Below are positions 15,708-20,987 of a DNA stretch of 24,682 nucleotides, piece by piece. Source of the stretch: DASTWM01 sp035765855 (GTDB taxonomy: Bacteria; Chloroflexota; Chloroflexia; Chloroflexales; Roseiflexaceae); the NCBI GenBank assembly GCA_035765855.1, contig DASTWM010000390.1, forward strand, positions 1 to 24,682, read 5' to 3'. The notes below the pieces were generated by a model that was not told the DNA's origin, ran no database searches, and saw only the letters and a list, made by a program, of their open reading frames with translations. Positions within the stretch are counted from its first letter, which is position 1, and every line of letters begins with the position of its first letter. Made by a program: the position numbers and the translations under genes.

Positions 15708-16994
15708 TTACAATCCGCTCAAAGCCTGATCCAGATCCCACAAAATATCGTCCACATCCTCCAGCCCGATCGACAGCCGGATCATCTCCGGCAGCACACC
15801 GGCGGCGCGCTGCTCCTCCTCGGTGAGTTGCTGGTGCGTGGTGCTGGCCGGGTGAATGACCAGCGATTTGGCGTCGCCGACGTTCGCCAGGTGCGAAAAG
15901 AGTTGCAGCCGCTCGATGAAGCGCCGCCCGGCCTCCATGCCGCCCTTCACGCCGAACGTCAGAATCGCGCCCGCGCCCTTTGGCATGTACTTCTGCGCCA
16001 GCGCATAGTACGGGCTGTCGGGCAGCGACGGATAGTTGACCCACGACACGTTGGCGTGCTCCTTCAGGAAACTGGCGACGGCCCTGGTGTTGGCGACATG
16101 GCGGTCCATGCGCAGGCCCAGCGTCTCGACGCCTTGCAGGAACATGAACGCGTTGAACGGGCTGAGCGCCGGGCCGAGGTCGCGCAAGCCTTCGACGCGC
16201 GCCTTCATGATGAACGCGAAGTCGCCAAACGTCTCGTAAAAACGGATGCCATGGTAGCCCTTGCTCGGCTCCAGCAGCTGCGGGAACATGCCTTTATCCC
16301 ATGGAAAGCGCCCGCTGTCCACGATGATGCCGCCAATGCTGGTGCCATGCCCGCCGATGAACTTCGTCGCCGAGTGAACGACGATGTCCGCGCCATGCTC
16401 GATCGGGCGGCACAGGTAGGGCGTGCCGAACGTGTTGTCAATCATGAGCGGGATGTTGGCCTCGTGCGCGATCTCAGCGATGGCGGCGATATCGAGCATG
16501 TTGATGCGCGGATTGCCGATCGTCTCGCCATAGATCACCCTGGTTTTGGGCGTAATCGCGCGGCGGAAGTTCTCGGGGTCGTCCGGCTCCACAAAGGTCG
16601 TGTTGATCCCGAAGCGCCGCAGGCTGACGTCGAACTGCGTGTAGGTGCCGCCGTACAGCGTAGAGGCCGCCAGAATCTCGTCGCCCGCCTCAAGCAAACC
16701 AGCCAGCGCGACCAGTTGGGCGGCCTGTCCACTGCCGACCGCCAGCGCGCCGACGCCGCCTTCCAGCGAGGCGATCCGCTCCTCAAGCACGGCGTTGGTC
16801 GGGTTCATGATGCGGGTGTAGATGTTGCCGAAGCGTTGCAGATTGAACAAATTCGCGGCATGCTCGGTATCCTCGAACACGTACGAAGTGGTCTGGTAAA
16901 TTGGCACCGCACGCGAGCCGGTGGCCGGATCGGGCCGCTGGCCAGCATGCAAGGCGCGGGTATTAAAGCCAAATTGGCGGTCGTAATTGGACAC
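15708..16994 (-). CDS. metY: O-acetylhomoserine aminocarboxypropyltransferase / sulfhydrylase
   Basis: A 428-aa PLP enzyme of the Cys/Met metabolism family, which converts O-acetylhomoserine plus sulfide (or methanethiol) to homocysteine (or methionine). Diagnostic stretches are FNTRALHAGQRPDPATGSR, the PLP lysine Lys211 in HSATKFIGGHG, Asp186 in MIDNTFGTPYLCRP, and the C-terminal SLVIHPASTTHQQL and IRLSIGLEDVDDI. Length is normal. The start is GTG at 16994, with a perfect AGGAGG five bases before it. It is upstream of the CoA-binding gene and downstream of the CoA-transferase-fold genes on the same strand. Specificity against MetZ/MetB is judged from the long form and the signature; I consider MetY most likely. 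Confidence 0.92.
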   Translation of the reverse strand: MSNYDRQFGFNTRALHAGQRPDPATGSRAVPIYQTTSYVFEDTEHAANLFNLQRFGNIYTRIMNPTNAVLEERIASLEGGVGALAVGSGQAAQLVALAGLLEAGDEILAASTLYGGTYTQFDVSLRRFGINTTFVEPDDPENFRRAITPKTRVIYGETIGNPRINMLDIAAIAEIAHEANIPLMIDNTFGTPYLCRPIEHGADIVVHSATKFIGGHGTSIGGIIVDSGRFPWDKGMFPQLLEPSKGYHGIRFYETFGDFAFIMKARVEGLRDLGPALSPFNAFMFLQGVETLGLRMDRHVANTRAVASFLKEHANVSWVNYPSLPDSPYYALAQKYMPKGAGAILTFGVKGGMEAGRRFIERLQLFSHLANVGDAKSLVIHPASTTHQQLTEEEQRAAGVLPEMIRLSIGLEDVDDILWDLDQALSGL

Positions 16995-17010
16995 GTATCC
17001 TCCTAATTAT

Positions 17011-17102
17011 GACAAGGTGACAAGGTGACAGCCTGGTAAGCGGATTTATGATTTGCGATTTGCCGTCGCCGCTTTCGTCCATCGTCTTTCGTCTTTCGTC
17101 AA
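17011..17102. repeat. Mixed octamer and heptamer tandem arrays between subunit B and metY
   Basis: Three 8-bp units GACAAGGT, GACAAGGT, GACAGCCT (17011-17034) are followed by TGATTTG/CGATTTG units near 17049-17062. Heptamers TCGTCCA, TCGTCTT, TCGTCTT, TCGTCAA then run over 17075-17102. The stop codon of the upstream gene (17099-17101) is inside the last unit. Confidence 0.7.
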
Positions 17103-17824
17103 AACTCAATCTTCCGCACACCCTCCGGATCCACCGCCTCAAGCGTGGCAAGCTCCTGCTCGCTCGGCGGCGGCGTGACGGGCGTGCTTTCGTCTACGTC
17201 GATTGTGAAGCCGGTCTGCGCGCGTAGTGTGGCAGGCTCCACGTCGGGATGAATGCTCTCGACGCGCAATTGACCATGGTCACGTCGAAACACGCACAGC
17301 GGCGTCACAACGCGATCGGCATGACCGGTTGCGGTCACAAAATCAACCCGTTCAACGAACGTGCGCCGGTCATGGCGAGTACGCCATAGCAGCGTGCGCT
17401 TCGCCGTCGGCAGAATGCAGGCCGAGCCAGCGCCGCCCGGCAGCCGCACCTTGGGCCGATGCACATCGCCATCCGGGCCGGGAATCAGGCTCATGTTGAT
17501 CCGCCCGGCGCGGTCGATCTGCACGCCAGACAAAAACGCCGTGTCGATCCGCCCGCGCGCCGACAGATCGAACAGATCGGTCAGCGTGACCAGGCTGCGC
17601 GTGCCACGCAGCAGGCGCGGATCGACAGTCGAGCGCGGCAGTTGCTCCGGCTGCGGATTGGCGCTGCCGGTGATGTTGAGGTAGACCAGATTGGGCGCGT
17701 GGAGCCGCTGCGCCAGCAGAATCGCGACCATTGGCAGCGGTGAGGCCACCCCGTGGAACACAGTTTCACCATCGTGCAGCAGGCGTGCCATGGCAACCGC
17801 CATCATCACATCGGGAGGAAACAT
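17099..17824 (-). CDS. CoA-transferase-fold subunit B (GctB/IpdB-like)
   Basis: A 241-aa family I CoA-transferase beta-type subunit. It has GETVFHGVASPLPMVAILLAQRLHAPN, PRSTVDPRLLRGTR, a RIDTAFLSGVQIDRAGRIN segment and FVERVDFVTATGHADR, in the order seen in glutaconate CoA-transferase subunit B. When aligned to that protein as I remember it, the catalytic Glu (in VESG) corresponds to Ile51 in LNITGS here, so ordinary CoA-thioester transfer chemistry is doubtful. AAGGG seven bases before the ATG fixes the start. It follows subunit A by 69 bases on the same strand. Substrate unknown; the superfamily also contains non-transferase members such as IpdAB. Confidence 0.85.
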   Translation of the reverse strand: MFPPDVMMAVAMARLLHDGETVFHGVASPLPMVAILLAQRLHAPNLVYLNITGSANPQPEQLPRSTVDPRLLRGTRSLVTLTDLFDLSARGRIDTAFLSGVQIDRAGRINMSLIPGPDGDVHRPKVRLPGGAGSACILPTAKRTLLWRTRHDRRTFVERVDFVTATGHADRVVTPLCVFRRDHGQLRVESIHPDVEPATLRAQTGFTIDVDESTPVTPPPSEQELATLEAVDPEGVRKIEF

Positions 17825-17840
17825 CGCTTTCCCTTCAGGA

Positions 17841-17917
17841 AGTTATGAGTTATGAGTTGTGAGTTGTGAATTATTGGTCTCCTAACTCATACCTCACAAC
17901 TGAGAACTCAAAACTGA
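17841..17917. repeat. Inverted heptamer array between subunits A and B
   Basis: AGTTATG, AGTTATG, AGTTGTG, AGTTGTG, AATTATT (17841-17875) are followed on the other strand sense by TAACTCA, TACCTCA, CAACTGA, GAACTCA, AAACTGA (17883-17917). The two halves are inverted copies and can form a hairpin. The stop codon of subunit A (17894-17896) and its last several codons are inside the right half. Confidence 0.75.
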
Positions 17918-18721
17918 GTCGCGAAGCACATGTTCTTCCAAGAAACGCTGAAAGCTCGCCATATCTTTGGCCGCGGCATGGTAAGCAGCCAGGTATTCGG
18001 CATCGTAATCGTAGCAACCAGCGCACGAGCACGGCCATGAGCCGCGCGGTGCTTCGACCACCGCATCGACCAGCCACCCGGCAATCGTGGTTAGCTCCGG
18101 CTGCGCGGCAAACTGCGCGCCATCCACGATTCGCTCGGCAGTGACGATGACGCGCCGCGCGGCAGTGACCATCAGCGTGTCCTCGAACAGCGTTCCGTAG
18201 ATGCGGGCGTTGCCTTCCCGGTCGGCCTCCTGCACATGAATAATCGCCACATCCGGCACAATCGCCTGAATCGCCACGACCTCCTGGCCGCTGTACGGGT
18301 CGGTCACGGTGCGGAAGCCCTGCGCCGTTCGCACGTCCGATTCGAGCAGCCCGGCGACTGGCATGAACGGTACGCCCTGCGTCGCGGCGCGCAGCCCGGC
18401 GATCACGCTGTAGCAGGCGTGTTCCAGCGCGCGCACGCGGCCCTGCTCGACGCTGCGGCGGTAAAGCGGTGCCATGCCAAACTCGTTTTCGAAGCCGATA
18501 AAGCCCGCCGTCACCCGGTCGGCCACGCCCGCGCCGCACAGCACATCCACGTCATACGCGCCAGCCGTCTTGACAATATTCAGGCCGCGCTTGTTCTGCC
18601 GGATCAGTTCATGGACGGCCGCCGACGGGCTGCGATGCAGCGTATTGCCGCCCAGCGCCACCGTCGCGCCGTCCGGTACGGCGGCAATCGCCTCGGCGAG
18701 TGACATCAATTTGTCAGGCAT
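17894..18721 (-). CDS. CoA-transferase-fold subunit A (GctA/IpdA-like)
   Basis: A 275-aa family I CoA-transferase alpha-type subunit. Evident are SLAEAIAAVPDGATVALGG at the N-terminus (the first strand and glycine loop), TAGFIGFENEFGMAP, TQGVPFMPVAGLLESDV, a DVAIIHVQEADREGNARIYG strand typical of the family, and TLMVTAARRVIVTAERIV. It should pair with the subunit at 17099. A GGAGGAAGCC ribosome site decides the ATG at 18721 over the in-frame ATG at 18748. The extreme C-terminus (SVLSSQL) is encoded by the heptamer array, so it is probably not native to the family. The promoter is probably the extended -10 at 18780-18788. Confidence 0.85.
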   Translation of the reverse strand: MPDKLMSLAEAIAAVPDGATVALGGNTLHRSPSAAVHELIRQNKRGLNIVKTAGAYDVDVLCGAGVADRVTAGFIGFENEFGMAPLYRRSVEQGRVRALEHACYSVIAGLRAATQGVPFMPVAGLLESDVRTAQGFRTVTDPYSGQEVVAIQAIVPDVAIIHVQEADREGNARIYGTLFEDTLMVTAARRVIVTAERIVDGAQFAAQPELTTIAGWLVDAVVEAPRGSWPCSCAGCYDYDAEYLAAYHAAAKDMASFQRFLEEHVLRDSVLSSQL

Positions 18722-18740
18722 GGCTTCCTCCGCCCATGAA

Positions 18741-18764
18741 GATGACAAGATGACAGGATGACAG
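18741..18764. repeat. Octamer tandem repeat (GATGACAR)
   Basis: Units GATGACAA, GATGACAG, GATGACAG lie just upstream of the subunit A ribosome site, within its 5' untranslated leader. Same motif family as 6551-6574 and 17011-17034. Confidence 0.7.
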
Positions 18765-18779
18765 GGTGAATGTGCGGGT

Positions 18780-18788
18780 ATTGTACCA
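18780..18788 (-). promoter_or_regulatory. Possible extended -10 for the CoA-transferase-fold operon
   Basis: On the minus strand TGG-TACAAT (complement of 18780-18788) is an extended -10. No clear -35 is seen. It is divergent from the promoter at 18806-18834. Confidence 0.4.
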
Positions 18789-18805
18789 CTGTGGGTGAAG
18801 CGACG

Positions 18806-18834
18806 TTGTATTTGCTGGAAGTCATCAGTATAAT
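18806..18834 (+). promoter_or_regulatory. Sigma-70-type promoter of the toxin-antitoxin pair
   Basis: TTGTAT at 18806-18811 and a perfect TATAAT at 18829-18834 have a 17-base spacer. The transcript would start near 18841, just before the BrnT-type gene. Confidence 0.7.
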
Positions 18835-18854
18835 GCTTTTATAAAACTCTCTTG

Positions 18855-19160
18855 ATGTGGGTATGGACAGTGAAACTCAACTTTACGTGGGATAATACTA
18901 AAGCTGCCAAAAATCTTGAGAAGCATCGAGTTTCATTTGAAGAAGCACAAACTGTTTTTGACAACCCACTCGCAGTTATCTTGCCAGATCCTGCTCATTC
19001 AAGCGAAGAACTACGGGAAATTATCATCGGTCATTCAGTCAACGATCGTCTTCTTCTTATAAGCTTTACCGAACGACAGGACAGCATTCGTATCATCAGC
19101 GCACGCCGGGCGACAACAAAGGAGCAACGTGATTATGAGTCAGGAACCAATTTCTTCTGA
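18855..19160 (+). CDS. brnT: BrnT family toxin
   Basis: A 101-aa BrnT-type ribonuclease toxin. The family pattern is clear: LNFTWDNTKAAKNLEKH, then RVSFEEAQTVFDNPLAV, REIIIGHSVNDRLLLISFTER, and the C-terminal IRIISARRATTKEQRDYE block that carries catalytic and conserved residues. Family members usually begin a few residues before the first FEWD-like strand, so a GTG at 18870 (reading VKLNFTWD) is an equally good or better start than the ATG at 18855; no strong ribosome site decides. It overlaps the following antitoxin gene by 26 bases, as in translationally coupled toxin-antitoxin pairs. Lower GC than the neighbourhood suggests recent transfer. Confidence 0.88.
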   Translation: MWVWTVKLNFTWDNTKAAKNLEKHRVSFEEAQTVFDNPLAVILPDPAHSSEELREIIIGHSVNDRLLLISFTERQDSIRIISARRATTKEQRDYESGTNFF

Positions 19161-19380
19161 TACATCGGCAGATCAAGATGAACTTCAGCCTGAATATGAT
19201 TTTGACTATAGCAAGGCGCGCCCTAATCGGTTCGCAACTCAATCCAGGCTAGCAGACGGAAGTTTAGTGGTTGTGCTTGAGCCTGATATTGCGCAGGTAT
19301 TTACTACACCTGAGTCGGTGAAGGCTATTCTGCGCGCGCTTATCGAAAACTTACCTCCTTCAACAGATAAAGCTGCTTGA
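19135..19380 (+). CDS. Antitoxin partner of the BrnT toxin
   Basis: An 81-aa acidic protein beginning MSQEPISSDTSAD, with YDFDYSKARPNRFA in the middle and the C-terminal block LVVVLEPDIAQVFTTPESVKAILRALIE. That block resembles short antitoxins of toxin-antitoxin pairs more than classical BrnA, whose ribbon-helix-helix domain I do not recognise here. AAAGGAG about eight bases before the ATG at 19135 supports this start over the GTG at 19129. It overlaps the toxin gene. By analogy it would neutralise BrnT and repress the shared promoter; both points are inference. Confidence 0.75.
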   Translation: MSQEPISSDTSADQDELQPEYDFDYSKARPNRFATQSRLADGSLVVVLEPDIAQVFTTPESVKAILRALIENLPPSTDKAA

Positions 19381-19391
19381 AGTGTAGTAAA

Positions 19392-19417
19392 GGGCACAGC
19401 GCTACTTCTCTGTGCCC
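19392..19417. terminator. Hairpin between convergent genes, possible bidirectional terminator
   Basis: GGGCACAG (19392-19399) pairs with CTGTGCCC (19410-19417) across a 10-base loop. On the minus strand TTTACTAC follows, a weak T-tract; on the plus strand none follows. It lies between the antitoxin gene and the DinB gene. A 9-bp direct repeat (TGCCCTCGT twice) borders it. Confidence 0.45.
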
Positions 19418-19438
19418 TCGTTGCCCTCGTTGGCTAGT

Positions 19439-20002
19439 TTAGCGCGCCTCACGCGCCTGCTGCACAATCTCGCCAATCTGGGCGAGGTGACTGTCGGCAT
19501 GGGCAAGGCCCATGATGAATTGCGCCTTCGCATTGATGTGAGATGAGCCGAACTCGCGCGTGATCTCAAGGTTTGGCGTGTCCGGCCAGATTTGCAGGCT
19601 CGCCAGGCATATGCGGCGGCTTTCTTCCAACCGCTGACGGCACTGCGCAATTGTCGTGACACTTTCCCACGGTGTTTCGTAACGCGAACGGCCATGGAAC
19701 TCTACGCCGCGCGCCATTTCAGCCGCAAGAAACGCCGACTCTTCCGCGCTTGCAGTGATATGAACGATGACATGCCCCAGCGTCCACGCGATACCGACCT
19801 CGTCGGGGTTGCTGGCAAACGTGTCATTCGCATCTGGATCAACTGGCTGAAAAACGACCGCTTGATCGTCGCACTCGGCAATCAAACCGAGCACCGTGTC
19901 GGTCATTTCATTGGAAAGTTTCGCGAGCTCAGTGGTCGAAAGTGGTTCGGCCAATTCATTCATCGTCCTGGTTTTGCTTCGTACACTGGAAAAGTCGAGC
20001 AT
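19439..20002 (-). CDS. DinB superfamily protein
   Basis: A 187-aa four-helix-bundle protein of the DinB/YfiT type. The metal-binding histidine set is visible: His77 in AWTLGHVIVH, and His168 plus His172 in LAHADSHLAQIGEI. The LSTTELAKLSNEMTDTVLGLI helix starts the bundle. Some members are thiol-dependent transferases or hydrolases, many are uncharacterised. AGAGGATGGC before ATG at 20002 selects this start; the open frame extends to 20068 but with no ribosome site. There is no signal peptide. It is separated from thrH by the repeat at 20131. Confidence 0.85.
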   Translation of the reverse strand: MLDFSSVRSKTRTMNELAEPLSTTELAKLSNEMTDTVLGLIAECDDQAVVFQPVDPDANDTFASNPDEVGIAWTLGHVIVHITASAEESAFLAAEMARGVEFHGRSRYETPWESVTTIAQCRQRLEESRRICLASLQIWPDTPNLEITREFGSSHINAKAQFIMGLAHADSHLAQIGEIVQQAREAR

Positions 20003-20130
20003 GCCATCCTCTTTCTGTGGTTCAACACGCGCATATTCATATATCTGGCTGCACACCATGTACAGCACCCACTATGATACCACTATTCTTACATAAGTTG
20101 CTCAACATACGTGAGTTATACAAACCCGGT

Positions 20131-20207
20131 TTGCCACCAAGACACGAAGACACAAAGGGGAAGAGAGATCATCCTGCTCACTTCGAGCCTTTGCGGCTTC
20201 GTGGCAA
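20131..20207. repeat. Dispersed ~78-bp repeat, copy 2 (TTGCCAC...GTGGCAA)
   Basis: It begins TTGCCACCAAGACACGAAG, ends TTCGTGGCAA, and has perfect 7-bp terminal inverted repeats. It matches the copy at 14078-14155 in its ends and in its GACAC / CTTCG style, with a divergent centre. Confidence 0.6.
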
Positions 20208-20238
20208 GCAACTGGCAGCATATTTCAACCTATATAGC

Positions 20239-20859
20239 CTATTCTTCCTGGAGGTAATCAGCGATAATCGAGCGCAGATCGTCATACTGCTCGACCACGC
20301 GGAATTGGGGAAACTCCGCGATGACGTTGGGCGGCGGGCGGAACAGGATGCCGCGCTGGGCAGCGCCAAGCATGCCGGTGTCGTTGTACGAATCGCCCAT
20401 GGCCAGCACGCGGAAGCCAAGCTGCCGGAAGGCGCGCACGGCGGCGGTTTTGCTGTCGGGCAGGCGCAATTCGTAGCCGCTCAGCATGCCGCGCTCGTCG
20501 GTCAGCAGCGAATGGCAGAACAGCGCCGGCATGCCGAGCTTTGCCATGAGCGGCATGGCGAACTCGTAAAATGTGTCGGAAAGAATGATGAGTTGTGTCT
20601 CGGTGCGCAGCCACTGCACAAACTCGCACGCGCCCGGCAGCGGATCGAGCGTGGCAATCACCTCCTGAATGTCGCGCAATGTCAGGTTGTGTTCGCGCAG
20701 CAACGCCATGCGCCCGCGCATCAGCACGTCGTAGTCCGGCACGTCGCGCGTGGTCAGGCGCAATTGCTCGATGCCGGTTTTTTCAGCGACCGCAATCCAG
20801 ATTTCAGGAACAAAGACGCCCTCAAGATCGCTGGCGACCAGGGCAGGTTGGCGTGGCAT
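20239..20859 (-). CDS. thrH: ThrH-like HAD phosphatase (phosphoserine phosphatase / homoserine phosphotransferase)
   Basis: A 206-aa HAD-superfamily enzyme that matches ThrH closely throughout: ASDLEGVFVPEIWIAVAEKTGI near the N-terminus, with Asp11 as nucleophile and Glu13 where most HAD enzymes have Asp (DxE is the ThrH hallmark); RDVPDYDVLM; HNLTLRDIQEVIATLDPLPGA; motif II Ser94 in ILSDTFYEF; Lys137; and GDSYND (155-160) as the metal motif. In Pseudomonas ThrH acts as phosphoserine phosphatase and transfers phosphate to homoserine. That would link it to serine/threonine metabolism with metY and the dehydratase at 23523, although no operon joins them. TAGGAG before the ATG supports the start. 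Confidence 0.92.
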   Translation of the reverse strand: MPRQPALVASDLEGVFVPEIWIAVAEKTGIEQLRLTTRDVPDYDVLMRGRMALLREHNLTLRDIQEVIATLDPLPGACEFVQWLRTETQLIILSDTFYEFAMPLMAKLGMPALFCHSLLTDERGMLSGYELRLPDSKTAAVRAFRQLGFRVLAMGDSYNDTGMLGAAQRGILFRPPPNVIAEFPQFRVVEQYDDLRSIIADYLQEE

Positions 20860-20880
20860 GCGTGACTCCTATGGTATAAC

Positions 20881-20963
20881 CCCTCACCCTCGGTCCCTCT
20901 CCCCACCATACCGAGGCCGGGATGGTGGTGGGGAAGGGAAGCTGCGGAAGCAGCAGGGTGAGG
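20881..20963. repeat. Palindromic intergenic element, copy 2
   Basis: An 83-bp element, starting CCCTCACCCTC and ending AGGGTGAGG, closely similar to 15053-15134, including the CCCCACCATACCGAGGCCGG block and the GGGGAAGGGAAGCTGC block. It lies between the thrH start and the 3' end of the glycosyltransferase gene. Confidence 0.7.
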
Positions 20964-20987
20964 CATTTCTTGGATGTATTTGCAATT

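Noticed and set aside
15828..17006. A 392-codon plus-strand frame over metY
   Set aside because: Opposite-strand shadow; metY has its full signature and a perfect ribosome site.
17841..17917. Heptamer arrays as a CRISPR
   Set aside because: Units are 7 bp with no spacers and no cas genes are present.
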